Source: CAZEAN01 sp964510225 (lineage in GTDB: Bacteria; Planctomycetota; Planctomycetia; Isosphaerales; Isosphaeraceae). From it: 37,685 nt of DNA. The DNA lies in contig CAZEAN010000058.1 of assembly GCA_964510225.1 (NCBI GenBank), forward strand, positions 1-37,685. The letters are read 5' to 3'. Position 1 is the first letter of the stretch, and each line of letters opens with the position of its first letter. The notes beneath the pieces were generated by a model. It saw only the letters and a program-made list of their open reading frames with translations, had not been told where the DNA came from and searched no databases. Made by a program: the position numbers and the translations under genes. Positions 7,743-17,225 of this stretch are shown piece by piece.

Positions 7743-10076
7743 TCAGTCGTTGGAAGAAAGCCGTTGTACGAGGCCGAGATTGCAACGTTGATCGGCTTCG
7801 TCGAGCCTCACAGAACGAGCGAGCAACCGAAGACCGTGCTCAACGAGTTCCGGGTTGGGTTCGGTTGGCTTGAAGTCCGCAGCTTCGGGTACAAGGTCGG
7901 CCAACGATTGATTTCCGGGTTCGATCTGGACACCCGAAGAGGGGCTGGAACTGACAAGAATCTGTCCGACAGGATCGATCAGATAGAGTTCGCCGATTCG
8001 GTCGCCGAGTTCATCGAGGATCAATTCAACTCGGCTCGAAAGATCGGCTTCGATTGTGACGAAGCCAAAGACATTACCAGAGACATCATCGTAGACCGGG
8101 ATCGCTGAAGTGAGTCGGTGAACTTTCGAGCCCGGACGGCCGTCGAGGATCTTCGCAACGCTGAATTTGACGTCGCCAGGTTCCATCCCCAAAACGGTCT
8201 CGAGGGTCGGATTGAGTTTCAGGGTTGAAAGCCGGCTCTGCGGCACTCGACGGATATAAGCTCGATCGTTGGCGCGACGCTCGACCCGGACTGTCTCAGT
8301 AGCCCCCTCCTGATTGACCGCCAGGTAGGCCACCGCAAGATAATCGGGATTAGCACGGAGGAGACCTTCATAGATCGTCTCCAGTCGGCCGCACCAGACC
8401 TCCTCGTCCTCGTCATCACTGAGATTACTTCGAGCGTTGATGATTCCCTGGATGGGAGGGAGTCTGGACATGAACTGTGCGTCTTTGCCCAACTCCTCAG
8501 CGAAGTAGAGGAGCTGGACTTCGATCTCGCGACCATCGGCTCTGAGTTCTTCGAACCGGGCTTCTTGTGCAGCTAGATAGTTCTGCCGGGAAGCGATCGC
8601 CAGCGTTGCTCCTCCAATCGTCGCCACAAGGATTCCAAGGGCGATTAATTGTGAAAGCCGACGATGATACTTCGTCCAACGACTAATCCGTTGCATGATC
8701 GCTTCACGATACGGTTCGACGGGCTCTCCTGCCATCCAGCGTTGGATGTCTTCAGCAAGCTCCGTTGCAGACTCGTACCTGTTGTAACTTCGCTTGGCCA
8801 TCGCCTTGGTACAGATGGCGTCAAGCGCGGGATCGACGTCCGGATTCACCTCCCGAGCTCGAGGAGTTGGTTTTGTCGAGATCGAGGTCAGGATGTCTCG
8901 GGCGTTTGCATTCCCAGAGCCGCCCCAGGTCCCCTCGTGTGGTGCCGATCCCGAGAGGATTGCGAAGAGAATTGCACCGAGACCGAACACGTCGGTTCGC
9001 TCATCAATTTCATCAATCCGACCGCTTGCTTGCTCGGGCGCCATGTACAAAGGAGAACCAAGGACCTGACCGGCGATCGTCCGTCTGGAGTCATCAAGTC
9101 CGGAACCGAGCATATCCACGAAGGTGTCATTTGGCCCGACATTATCAAGGACTTTTGCGAGTCCCCAGTCGATCACGATCACCTGACCAAAGTTGTCGAT
9201 CGCGATATTCTCTGGCTTGAGATCCCGATGGATGACCTTCCGAGAGTGGGCATGACCGATGGCCTGACAGACGCTGACAAACGCTGTGAGGAGATTTCGG
9301 AGGATCATCGGACTATCGGCACCTTCGTTCCGACGCTCATGGTACTCGCAGATGGCGTCTTGAAGGGTCTGCTTGCCGAGAAACCTCATGGTGTAGAAAA
9401 GTCGGCCGGTCGTGAGGTCTTCGCCGAGCTGGTAGACGGGAACGATCCCTGGGTGTTCTAGTCTGCCGGTGATCTCTGCTTCTCTTCGGAAGCGGTTGAG
9501 TGATGCGTGACTGGCTTGTTCCGGGTTCCTAATTTCCTTCAAGGCCACGTAGCGCTGAAGGTTGACATCTTTTGCGAGCCAAACTGCCCCCAAACCACCT
9601 TGGCCAAGTTTCCGGATCAGTTCGTACCGAGCGGTCTGTTCACGATCCTCGTCACCGTGGACCACGGAGGTTGCGAGGCTGATTCCGAGGACCTTGGCGA
9701 CCCGGCCTGATTCATCGAGATGGCCCAGAATCGACTTTGTTGCACTCTCTGACCCCACGCCATGTTTTCCGATCGTGTGGTCTTGATTTACATTGTTCAG
9801 TCGGGCGACCGCCAGTGCTTCGACTTCAGCTCGTTGTGCGGGGCTGATCAAGCGGGTGTTTAGAAGATGGTCGGCAAGACTCAGGTTTCCGTGCAAATTC
9901 CAGTTTGCTACCGCGCTGGCCAGTTGTCGGTCGCTGATGAATCCTCTGATCAGCACCTCAGTGGCAAATGCAATGTCCAGCTCTTCTTTGGTGGCTTCCG
10001 AACGATCAACAATGATGGTGGCGGGAAGCTGAGTGTCTCGAATATGAGTTGTTTGATCTGGTGAATCGACCGCCAC
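7743..10076 (-). CDS. Membrane Ser/Thr protein kinase with extracytoplasmic sensor
   Basis: 777 residues. A helical N-terminal module (about 30-95, FISDRQLASAV...) precedes a Hanks-type kinase (151-455): glycine loop LGQGGLGAV, Lys180 in VALKE, catalytic HRDLKPEN (282-289, Asp284), DWG at 302-304 instead of DFG, and MAPEQA. A transmembrane helix (about 485-510, LIALGILVATIGGATLAIA) leads to a Cache-like outer sensor (FGFVTIEADLSS). The protein stops soon after this sensor. The start is GTG at 10076 with AGGAG upstream; no better in-frame ATG exists nearby. DWG for DFG is frequent in planctomycete kinases and does not by itself mean inactivity. It is convergent with the SLOG operon and probably unrelated to it. 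Confidence 0.88.
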   Translation of the reverse strand: MAVDSPDQTTHIRDTQLPATIIVDRSEATKEELDIAFATEVLIRGFISDRQLASAVANWNLHGNLSLADHLLNTRLISPAQRAEVEALAVARLNNVNQDHTIGKHGVGSESATKSILGHLDESGRVAKVLGISLATSVVHGDEDREQTARYELIRKLGQGGLGAVWLAKDVNLQRYVALKEIRNPEQASHASLNRFRREAEITGRLEHPGIVPVYQLGEDLTTGRLFYTMRFLGKQTLQDAICEYHERRNEGADSPMILRNLLTAFVSVCQAIGHAHSRKVIHRDLKPENIAIDNFGQVIVIDWGLAKVLDNVGPNDTFVDMLGSGLDDSRRTIAGQVLGSPLYMAPEQASGRIDEIDERTDVFGLGAILFAILSGSAPHEGTWGGSGNANARDILTSISTKPTPRAREVNPDVDPALDAICTKAMAKRSYNRYESATELAEDIQRWMAGEPVEPYREAIMQRISRWTKYHRRLSQLIALGILVATIGGATLAIASRQNYLAAQEARFEELRADGREIEVQLLYFAEELGKDAQFMSRLPPIQGIINARSNLSDDEDEEVWCGRLETIYEGLLRANPDYLAVAYLAVNQEGATETVRVERRANDRAYIRRVPQSRLSTLKLNPTLETVLGMEPGDVKFSVAKILDGRPGSKVHRLTSAIPVYDDVSGNVFGFVTIEADLSSRVELILDELGDRIGELYLIDPVGQILVSSSPSSGVQIEPGNQSLADLVPEAADFKPTEPNPELVEHGLRLLARSVRLDEADQRCNLGLVQRLSSND

Positions 10077-10740
10077 GACGATTTCTCCTCAATGTCTAGC
10101 GACTAAATCGACCCCCTTACTGGAGTCGAATCAGCCAGATTAGCGATAACTGGTCAACGGTCGCCTCTTCCATTTTGGGACACAATTTGTTGACAGTCGA
10201 CTTTTATTCACTCGTTCTACGACGCTCTCCTAAGTGCATGAGGTCCGCCGCTGCGATCCACAGAGGACCTCCATACAATCAGTCGGGGATGCTAGATTTG
10301 AACTCTCTTTTAGTTTAATAGTATTTATGTGATTGTGTTGATCGAAGATTGCCAGGACCGATAATTTCTTCCGCCGGAGGGGCTAACACCTTTGGTGGCT
10401 AGCCAACTCTTTGAGCCATAAGTCTCCAGGTTGCGATACAACAATCTTGGGGGAGTACCCGATCACAGGCGGGGTTTGATGAGGCTGCCATGTTGGCAGA
10501 TTGGCGATTGGGTCCCGTCGGTAACGGCAGCAGCGCGAGGTCGGTTTACCATAATTGATTTGATTTTAGTTTTGATCTAGCAACGAGTTACAATTTTTGA
10601 AATAAGAGGCATAGAGCTTGCCTAGTGTTTTTATCGACGAATGAGAACCGCCTCGTCCGCGGGGGACGATTTGGGCGGCTTAATCGGTGGAATCGAGAGC
10701 TAATCCGGCGACGTCCGGGTCCGAGGGAGTGCCGACTGAG
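10077..10740. other. 664-bp intergenic region upstream of groES
   Basis: No gene is convincing here. I see small hairpins: GAGGTCC/GGACCTC near 10231-10269, a GGCTA...TAGCC fold near 10381-10403, and CTGCC/GGCAG near 10484-10500. An AT-rich stretch at 10550-10600 contains TACAAT (10589-10594) as a weak -10 candidate for groESL. No CIRCE (TTAGCACTC-N9-GAGTGCTAA) element was found, so HrcA control is not supported. Confidence 0.5.
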
Positions 10741-11034
10741 ATGAACATCCAGCCACTGGGAAATCGAGTAGTGGTGGAGCGAGAAGAAGCGAAACAGACC
10801 ACTGCTGGCGGGATCCACTTGCCAGATACGGCCAGAGATAAGCCACAGAAGGGAAAGATATTGGCCATTGGCGATGGGCACACCACGAAAGACGGCACCA
10901 AGCGTCCTCTCTCGGTGAAGGTTGGTGATCAAGTGATCTTCACCAGCTACGCCGGCGATGAATTCACGATCGACGGTGCCAAGAAGGTGTTGCTGATGCG
11001 TGAAGATGACATTCTCGGTGTTGTTGAAGGCTGA
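10741..11034 (+). CDS. groES: Co-chaperonin GroES
   Basis: 97 residues, the normal length. It starts MNIQPLGNRVVV and carries the mobile-loop region EAKQTTAGGIHLPDTA, then GDQVIFTSYAGDEF and a C-terminal EDDILGVVEG. GroES caps the GroEL ring so that enclosed proteins can fold. I chose the ATG at 10741, not earlier in-frame codons, because the family begins there and GAGGGAG lies upstream. groEL follows after 59 bases. Confidence 0.97.
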   Translation: MNIQPLGNRVVVEREEAKQTTAGGIHLPDTARDKPQKGKILAIGDGHTTKDGTKRPLSVKVGDQVIFTSYAGDEFTIDGAKKVLLMREDDILGVVEG

Positions 11035-11093
11035 TCTCGTCAATCCTCAATCACTCACAACTCAACACAATCCGTGAACAGGAGCATCCTTAC

Positions 11094-12722
11094 ATGGCTG
11101 CGAAGATGATCGCCTTCGATCAAGAAGCCCGGACTGCGATGCAACGTGGCGTCGCAAAGCTCGCCCGCGCCGTCAAGGTCACCTTGGGTCCCAAGGGACG
11201 CAACGTTATCATTCAAAAGTCCTTTGGTAGCCCGACAGTTACCAAGGATGGCGTTACCGTTGCCAAGGAGATCGAACTCGAAGACAAGTATGAGGACATG
11301 GGCGCGAAGATGGTCAAGGAGGTTGCCAGCAAAACCTCTGACGTTGCCGGTGACGGCACGACTACCGCGACCGTGATGGCCGAAGCGATCTACAATGAGG
11401 GGCTCCGCGCCGTCGTCGCTGGTGTCAACCCGATGCTGATGAAGCGAGGGATGGACAAGGCGGTTGAGGATATCGTCTCCGAACTCAAGGGGATGAGCAC
11501 TAAGGTCTCGACCTCCAAGGAAACCGAACAGGTCGGCACGGTTGCCTCAAACTTCGACCATGAGATTGGCCGGATGATCGCCGAAGCGACCGAGAAGGTC
11601 GGCAAAGACGGCGTGATCACTGTCGACGAAGGTAAGGGGCTTCACACTGAAGTCGAGTGGGTCGAAGGGATGCAGTTCGACCGCGGCTACCTCTCCCCTT
11701 ACTTCGTGACTGACTCGGCAGCGATGGAGTGCGTTCTCGACGACGCTTACCTCCTGATCCATGAGAAGAAGATCAGCACCGTTAAGGACATGGTGCCGGT
11801 CCTCGAGAAGGTTGCTCAGACCGGTAAGCCGCTTTTGATCATCGCTGAAGACATCGAAGGCGAAGCCCTTGCAACCTTGGTGATCAATAAGCTCCGCGGC
11901 ACTTTCAAGTGTGCGGCAGTGAAGGCCCCGGGCTACGGTGATCGTCGTAAGGCGATGCTTGAAGATATTGCAGTCCTCACCGGTGGCAAGCCGATTTTTG
12001 AGGCGCTCGGGATTGAGCTCGAAAACGTCGGACTCGCCGACCTTGGCCAAGCCAAGAAGGTGGTGATCGACAAGGACAACACCACCTTGATCGAAGGTGC
12101 TGGGACTTCCAACGACATCAAAGGGCGGATTGAAGCGATTCGTCGCGAGATTGGCGAGACGAAGAGCGATTACGACCGTGAAAAGCTTGAAGAGCGGCTT
12201 GCGAAGCTCTCCGGTGGTGTTGCCAAGATCAATGTTGGTGCTGCTACCGAATCGGAAATGAAGGAAAAGAAGGCTCGAGTCGAAGATGCACTTCATGCGA
12301 CTCGTGCTGCACTGGAAGAAGGAATTCTTCCGGGTGGTGGTGTTGCTTTGCTCCGAGCGTCGACGAAAGTCAAGCCGTCCGACGCCATGACTAATGATGA
12401 AAAGACTGGATTCGAAATCATCATCCGGGCCTGCCGCGCACCGATTGTGCAGATCGCTGAAAATGCCGGCCAAGACGGTGGCGTTGTCGTCAACAAAGTC
12501 GCTGAGGGCACCGGCAACTACGGCTATGATGCCTTGAACAACGCCTATGCTGACATGGTTCAGGCGGGGATCATCGACCCAACCAAAGTCACGCGATCTG
12601 CCCTGCAAAACGCGGCAAGTGTTGCGACCTTGCTTCTAACCTCCGATGCCCTGATCGCCGACATGCCTAAGGACGAAAAAGGCGGCGGCGGTGGCGCACC
12701 AGATATGGACGACATGTATTGA
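11094..12722 (+). CDS. groEL: Chaperonin GroEL
   Basis: 542 residues, full length, starting MAAKMIAFDQEAR. Landmark segments are intact: VTLGPKGRNVII, the nucleotide-binding GDGTTTATV, the apical-domain segment LLIIAEDIEGEAL and GGGVALLRA. The C-terminus ends GGGGGAPDMDDMY instead of the common GGM repeats, which is seen in some GroEL paralogues. It forms the folding chamber with GroES. It is in an operon with groES and followed by a strong intrinsic terminator. Planctomycetes often have several GroEL copies, so this may not be the only one. Confidence 0.97.
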   Translation: MAAKMIAFDQEARTAMQRGVAKLARAVKVTLGPKGRNVIIQKSFGSPTVTKDGVTVAKEIELEDKYEDMGAKMVKEVASKTSDVAGDGTTTATVMAEAIYNEGLRAVVAGVNPMLMKRGMDKAVEDIVSELKGMSTKVSTSKETEQVGTVASNFDHEIGRMIAEATEKVGKDGVITVDEGKGLHTEVEWVEGMQFDRGYLSPYFVTDSAAMECVLDDAYLLIHEKKISTVKDMVPVLEKVAQTGKPLLIIAEDIEGEALATLVINKLRGTFKCAAVKAPGYGDRRKAMLEDIAVLTGGKPIFEALGIELENVGLADLGQAKKVVIDKDNTTLIEGAGTSNDIKGRIEAIRREIGETKSDYDREKLEERLAKLSGGVAKINVGAATESEMKEKKARVEDALHATRAALEEGILPGGGVALLRASTKVKPSDAMTNDEKTGFEIIIRACRAPIVQIAENAGQDGGVVVNKVAEGTGNYGYDALNNAYADMVQAGIIDPTKVTRSALQNAASVATLLLTSDALIADMPKDEKGGGGGAPDMDDMY

Positions 12723-12763
12723 TCCGCTGTCGTCAACTTGGACTCTCTGAGAGTTCAGTCAAG

Positions 12764-12793
12764 CAGGGACGCGGCGATCACGTCGCGTCCCTG
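12764..12793 (+). terminator. Rho-independent terminator of groESL
   Basis: A 13-bp stem built on CAGGGACGCG/CGCGTCCCTG, extended inward by three more pairs (one G-T) to an ATCA loop, followed by TTCTTGTCTC. It lies 41 bases after the groEL stop. Confidence 0.85.
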
Positions 12794-13098
12794 TTCTTGT
12801 CTCTCGCTCAAATAATACATTCAGTGAATTTACGAATGCAGGGTGTGCCCGCCGAAGTGATTGAATTCGTTGCATCCGCGCAAGAGGGGGCATCAGAAAC
12901 AAGTCTCTATAGTAGGAAGAGGAGAAAAGCAGAGTTCAAGGAGGCTCTTTCTGGTCTGTTGAAGAAATAATTCTCGCCGATCACTTCCGGCAACCCACGA
13001 CCTTGAGATCACTTGCCGAGGGGCGGAAGTCTCCGTATGATCCAGACCAGCTTGTAAGGTCGCCACTAAGCAGAAAACATGATTAAAAGGGTTGGTTC
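12794..13098. other. Spacer between groESL and the FRG cassette
   Basis: About 305 bases with no supported gene. It must hold the promoter of the following cassette. No clear -35/-10 pair was recognised. Confidence 0.4.
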
Positions 13099-13770
13099 AT
13101 GGAAATTCGCGATTTCAATGAACTCTTCCAGTTTGCCCAACATTATCGGAGTTCCCGGTGGGTCTTCCGAGGCGTGGCGAACAGTACATATCTTCCAACA
13201 CCAAAAGCCTATCGTTTTCAAGAACTCGACGACGAACGCTTGTTCCGGCACTTCATGCGTGAAGCTGTCGCTTTGGGCGATCGACTCCCCCAAAACGACT
13301 GGGAATGGCTAGCTCTTGCGCAACACCATGGATTGGCAACTCGATTGCTCGATTGGACTGAGAATGCCTTAGTAGCAGTTTTCTTTGCGGTAGACAGTCA
13401 TCCTGAGGATGACGGCGCAGTTTATTCATTCCACACTGACGAACTGGTCCGTCACAACGAACTCTCCACCACTTCACCGTTCTCGGTCGATAAGGTCGGA
13501 CGCTATCGACCGTACCATGTGACTGCTCGGCTCCGAGCACAGCGGGGACTCTTCACCATTCACCCGAAATCGATCCCTATCCTTTCCGAGGGGGAGCATC
13601 TCCACAAAGCAATCATCCCTGCTTCGGCAAAGAACAAGCTCCGGTGGAACCTCAGTCGATTTGGGTTCAACCACGCCACGATCTTTCCAGATCTCGACGG
13701 TCTCGCAGCGCATCTGCACTGGTCCTACACCGAACAAGATCCGTCTGAAGAGCCAATCGCTCCTTGGTAG
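13099..13770 (+). CDS. FRG-domain protein
   Basis: 223 residues. The FRG domain takes its name from the motif seen here as WVFRGVA (21-27), and a second conserved block follows, LAQHHGLATRLLDWTENALVAVFFA (given here in two parts: LAQHHGLATRL then LDWTENALVAVFFA). A later LRAQRGLFTIHP block also fits the family. The biochemical role of FRG domains is not established; they recur in accessory and defence-like gene neighbourhoods. The ATG at 13099 has a weak AAAAGGG upstream. It is the first gene of a compact cassette and is followed 40 bases later by a phosphotransferase-like gene. Confidence 0.8.
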   Translation: MEIRDFNELFQFAQHYRSSRWVFRGVANSTYLPTPKAYRFQELDDERLFRHFMREAVALGDRLPQNDWEWLALAQHHGLATRLLDWTENALVAVFFAVDSHPEDDGAVYSFHTDELVRHNELSTTSPFSVDKVGRYRPYHVTARLRAQRGLFTIHPKSIPILSEGEHLHKAIIPASAKNKLRWNLSRFGFNHATIFPDLDGLAAHLHWSYTEQDPSEEPIAPW

Positions 13771-13810
13771 CTTGAACCTTTGGTCGACGCTTGTCCTCTG
13801 GAGAAGTGTG

Positions 13811-14956
13811 ATGGCAATTGATGAGAGTGATGACGTTACCTTTGACCATCTCGATCTCGATCGTGAAGCGAGAGACTTGATCAAGCTCGCCTGCAATCCT
13901 GCAAAACGAATCGAACTTGCTCGGATGGATAAAGAGATTGGTTCCTCCATCGTTTGGCAGGCACGATTTAACGTTTACGGAAAGACAGGTCTCTGGGCGA
14001 TCAAGATTGCTGATAAAAAGAAGATCGACAAAGAAATACAAAACATAGCAAAGTACCTGAGTGTTATTTACGCTGACACGTATAATCAAGCAAACAATGC
14101 AAGAATTCATTTGAACAACCGTCCAGAAGTTGAGAAGCCCAAGGCAGTCTTGATTCAGCCGTTGGTCACCACCAATGAAGGACGGGTCGAGAGCTTGCGG
14201 CACCGGATTCAAAGGACGAGGGATCCCAAGAAGGTAATTGGACTTATCGATCGTCTCTACGCTCATATGAAACAATACTGGTATAATGAAACACGCCGGT
14301 ACACCGCAACGGTTGGTGAATTGACCCAGAGATGGACAGAACGCATCGATCTTCGAGAGCACGCCAAACAGATCTGCAAGAAAAGCGCACTCGAACAACA
14401 TTTGATACGGGATTACAAACGGGACATCCCTAGACTCTCTCTCGAAGTCGAGTCGATACTTAAAACAAGGGTCGACGCGCATGTTGGCTTGATTCATGGT
14501 GATCTGCATGCCCAAAATGTCAACATGTCCAGTGGCGGCGAACTCCGACTGATTGACTTCGAAACCGTCGAAGAGGACGGCTGGCGTGTTTTAGACTTCG
14601 CGATTATGGAGTTGGCACTCCGTTTCACGACGACCCCGGCCCACGCGCCCGTGAAGGACCTCTTACGACTCGATGAGATTGCCGATCAATACTGGGAGGA
14701 TGATCCGGATCTGGTCCGGATTCCTGACCTACCCGATGGCCTCTATTTCGAGGATCAATTAGAGGTGATCGGTGCGGCGGTATGTCGTGTGCGTCATTGG
14801 TGTCGTAAGCTTGGGTTTGTTGAATCGTTGGACGACTACCGCAAAGCACTGATCGCCATGAGCGCGTTCATGGCAAGACTGAGTCGGTTAGTGAACAAAC
14901 GCTATGTGTTTCGAAGCCTCGCATTTCAGGTCACTCAACTCAACGGAAAGAACTAG
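13811..14956 (+). CDS. APH/TCAD9-like phosphotransferase
   Basis: About 381 residues. The core is the aminoglycoside-phosphotransferase/choline-kinase type catalytic loop HGDLHAQNV (229-237, with Asp231) followed by the Mg-binding RLIDFET (246-252). The layout, with a long helical middle and IDFE...GWRVLDFA, recalls ternary-complex-associated domain 9 proteins. The usual ATP lysine may be in WAIKIAD (62-68). The substrate is unknown. The start at 13811 has GGAGAAG upstream; the frame is open further upstream but overlaps the FRG gene with unlikely sequence. It sits between FRG and P-loop genes with short spacing, so it is probably co-transcribed. Confidence 0.75.
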   Translation: MAIDESDDVTFDHLDLDREARDLIKLACNPAKRIELARMDKEIGSSIVWQARFNVYGKTGLWAIKIADKKKIDKEIQNIAKYLSVIYADTYNQANNARIHLNNRPEVEKPKAVLIQPLVTTNEGRVESLRHRIQRTRDPKKVIGLIDRLYAHMKQYWYNETRRYTATVGELTQRWTERIDLREHAKQICKKSALEQHLIRDYKRDIPRLSLEVESILKTRVDAHVGLIHGDLHAQNVNMSSGGELRLIDFETVEEDGWRVLDFAIMELALRFTTTPAHAPVKDLLRLDEIADQYWEDDPDLVRIPDLPDGLYFEDQLEVIGAAVCRVRHWCRKLGFVESLDDYRKALIAMSAFMARLSRLVNKRYVFRSLAFQVTQLNGKN

Positions 14957-14962
14957 GGACGA

Positions 14963-15592
14963 ATGCCGATGTACTCAGAAAAGCGATCCCGGCTCATCAT
15001 TGTTGGATTACCGGGTTCTGGGAAGACTACCCTTGCCCGGGAACTCGAATCGATGAGTGGAGCTGGCATCAAGCATTTTGAGGCATCGGAACACGTGATC
15101 CGACCCTTGATGGCTTGGGATCACCAGCCTCAATCCTTGGCGGAAGTGGTCAACTACCTCTGTGGAAGCGCACCTCATTCGAACGATCGTCTGCGATTTC
15201 ACCCAACACGTTCTTCGATGCGTCAACGGGTCCATACGTGTCAGCGGATTCTCGGTACAACCTGGATTTCGGACTGTGTGGTTAAGCTCACGGAACCCTC
15301 CATACGAAAAAAAACGTTAGTGGTTTCGGGAATCCGCGGCCGGGATAACGTCCTCTCCTTGAAAAAAAAAGGCTTCGGAGTCGTGCTATTGAACCCACCC
15401 AAGCGGTTCCTGCTTAACCGCTTGCGTCATCAGCGTGGGGCTACTTCGGAGGAAGCACGCGACGAGATCGGTTTGGAAACTCAGCTTTATCGCACTGACG
15501 GCTTGGCGGACATTGCCGACTTGACACTCGACACTTCACGATTTAGCGTTTCAGAGGGTGCGAGTCAGATTTATCAGCACTTCTTTGCCTGA
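14963..15592 (+). CDS. P-loop NTPase, dephospho-CoA/adenylate kinase-like
   Basis: 209 residues. Walker A GLPGSGKT is at 15-22 near the N-terminus (RLIIVGLPGSGKTTLAREL), with a hydrophobic strand TLVVSGIRGRDNV and a C-terminal LTLDTSRFS typical of small nucleoside or coenzyme kinases. The substrate cannot be assigned. It begins 6 bases after the upstream stop and ends one base before the next start, so translational coupling is likely. Homopolymer runs of A at about 15308-15316 and 15362-15371 are places where frameshifts or sequencing errors could occur, but the frame reads through intact. Confidence 0.75.
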   Translation: MPMYSEKRSRLIIVGLPGSGKTTLARELESMSGAGIKHFEASEHVIRPLMAWDHQPQSLAEVVNYLCGSAPHSNDRLRFHPTRSSMRQRVHTCQRILGTTWISDCVVKLTEPSIRKKTLVVSGIRGRDNVLSLKKKGFGVVLLNPPKRFLLNRLRHQRGATSEEARDEIGLETQLYRTDGLADIADLTLDTSRFSVSEGASQIYQHFFA

Positions 15593-15593
15593 A

Positions 15594-16685
15594 ATGATTC
15601 TTATGGCATCGTCAGAATGTGCTCAATGTGTGAACACTGATGCCAATCCTCTCGTTAAGATCGGTCCTGATGGTCTCTGTCGTCAATGCGATTGGTTTCA
15701 GGCGAACTACGATCCAGGCGCCCTGGAGGGGGAGTTTCACTGGTTCGTTGATCGTCATCTGAGACGATCGAGTCATAGAAAGAGAGTGCTGCTGGGGATC
15801 TCTGGGGGCAAGGACAGTACGGCATGTGCCGTAATCTTGAAACGACTGGGGCTTGAGACAGAAGGTGTCACGTTTCAGACGGGATACTATCCAGCCCATT
15901 TTGAAACTCGGGCCCAGCGTTACTGTAAACAGCTTGGGATCGGTCATCGGGTCGTCGATGTCCGTCGATTGATTACCGTTCCGAACCGACAAGCGTATGT
16001 TGAAACTGCTCGAGCGTATTCCTTCGCCGAATCGATTCGTTGCAACGAAGCAGAGAAATCAGCGCGCTTCCGCGACTGGTATCTCCAGGGACGGCGTGCC
16101 TACGCGGTTACCTCTGAGGCGGTGATACCGTTCGTTCGGCCTTGCCAGCTCTGTCGGAAAACCATCATTCGGGCCTATGTGGATACAGCTTATTCGCTTG
16201 GAAGCGACACGGTTGTGCTAGGCATGAACGAATGGGTTAATCTAAGTGACCCCGCGTCGAAGCCAGTTTCAGGGATCCGGCGACTTCAACCTTTTCCTGA
16301 CCGTCCTCCAATTTACATTGTCCATCTGCCTTTTCTGATGCGTCTCTCATTGAGCGACCTTCATGAGAATCTCTCTGAGGTTGGATGGGAACCACCTCCT
16401 GACGAAGATCTCGTCGAGAGCAACGCGAACTCATGTTTCCTTGCGCGAGCAACAGAATCGATTGCCGAACGACTACTGGGTTTCCACCCCGACACCTCGC
16501 GATTGGCTCGTGAAGTGACTGCGGGTTTTCTTGGCAAGACCGAGGCAAAGCATGCCTTATCCAAAACTCATCGTACGCACATGACAATTGGTCAAATTTT
16601 AGTCAACAGCGGTATTATTGAACCAGCAGAACTACTCAACATTGAAGATGACACTGGTCGAATGTTTAGTAAAAGCGTTGTGTAG
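15594..16685 (+). CDS. PP-loop ATP pyrophosphatase with zinc-ribbon N-terminus
   Basis: About 363 residues from the ATG at 15594 (a second ATG at 15603 is possible). An N-terminal zinc ribbon has Cys9, Cys12, Cys29 and Cys32; the PP-loop SGGKDST is at 70-76; a further pair CQLC is at 184-187. PP-loop enzymes adenylate a carbonyl oxygen and then add nitrogen or sulfur. The ribbon plus PP-loop recalls N-acetyl sugar amidotransferases (PseA/WbpG), while the inner CxxC recalls tRNA thiolases such as TtcA and Ncs6. The C-terminal 60 residues (MTIGQILVNSGIIEPAELL) are unassigned. It is the last gene of the FRG cassette. Chemistry class is fairly sure; the substrate is open. Confidence 0.8.
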   Translation: MILMASSECAQCVNTDANPLVKIGPDGLCRQCDWFQANYDPGALEGEFHWFVDRHLRRSSHRKRVLLGISGGKDSTACAVILKRLGLETEGVTFQTGYYPAHFETRAQRYCKQLGIGHRVVDVRRLITVPNRQAYVETARAYSFAESIRCNEAEKSARFRDWYLQGRRAYAVTSEAVIPFVRPCQLCRKTIIRAYVDTAYSLGSDTVVLGMNEWVNLSDPASKPVSGIRRLQPFPDRPPIYIVHLPFLMRLSLSDLHENLSEVGWEPPPDEDLVESNANSCFLARATESIAERLLGFHPDTSRLAREVTAGFLGKTEAKHALSKTHRTHMTIGQILVNSGIIEPAELLNIEDDTGRMFSKSVV

Positions 16686-16802
16686 CTTTGTGATTTGTCT
16701 CTGAGTTAACTGAACTTTGAGTTGACGATCAAAGGGCGCGACGAGGAGACTCGCCGGCCCTTGGTAGCGTCAACGCTCGATTTTCGGTCGATAAATTCTC
16801 TG

Positions 16803-17225
16803 TTAGCTTTGTTGCGTCAAGGCAACAATCCGCCCCGAAGGTTCGCGGACGAAGATCTCCCGAGAGCCAATGGCGTTTTCTCGGAGAGGAATGACGGTCT
16901 CGACGCCTTCGAGGTGCGGGAGAAGAGAGTCGAGGTCGGCAACTTGAAGATAGAGGATCGCGAGTGGTTGGCGATCGTCGCACTCCATCAGGCCCGGAGT
17001 GCCACGGTTGAGGCTTTCTTTGGTCCGGTAAACGACTTCGATCGCATCTTGACCGAAGATAGCAAACTCTGGTCTTCCTTCGTCGTTGGTGACCTTCAAA
17101 CGGACCTCGAAGCCAAGTCGATCGACCCAGAACTCAAGCGAAGGCTCGATCTCATCGACCAACATTACTGAATTAAGGCGTCGAAACTTCTCGACGCGTG
17201 ACCGTGGGCTAGTCAGGAGACTCAT
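16803..17225 (-). CDS. VOC (glyoxalase/bleomycin-resistance) family protein
   Basis: 140 residues. A single vicinal-oxygen-chelate half pair is visible: LNSVMLVDEIEPSLEFWVDRLGFEV, read here as LNSVMLVDEI and SLEFWVDRLGFEV, the typical first beta-alpha unit, and a terminal SREIFVREPSGRIVAL with the conserved Glu-Pro-x-Gly. Such proteins bind a metal and small ligands; function ranges from dioxygenase to drug binding. The first 16 residues may be extra; Met21 is an alternative start. It lies convergent to the PP-loop gene and apart from trpE. Confidence 0.75.
   Translation of the reverse strand: MSLLTSPRSRVEKFRRLNSVMLVDEIEPSLEFWVDRLGFEVRLKVTNDEGRPEFAIFGQDAIEVVYRTKESLNRGTPGLMECDDRQPLAILYLQVADLDSLLPHLEGVETVIPLRENAIGSREIFVREPSGRIVALTQQS

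Noticed and set aside
8664..9461. A 265-codon plus-strand frame opposite the membrane kinase
   Set aside because: The minus strand carries all kinase motifs; the plus frame shows none.
10077..10740. CIRCE element upstream of groES
   Set aside because: No TTAGCACTC/GAGTGCTAA pair is present in the region.
11547..12608. A 353-codon open frame antisense to groEL
   Set aside because: It lies wholly inside the clear groEL gene, and long antisense frames are common in such GC-rich coding sequence.
12719..12970. An 83-codon frame just after groEL
   Set aside because: It runs straight through the strong groESL terminator stem and has no ribosome site or domain.
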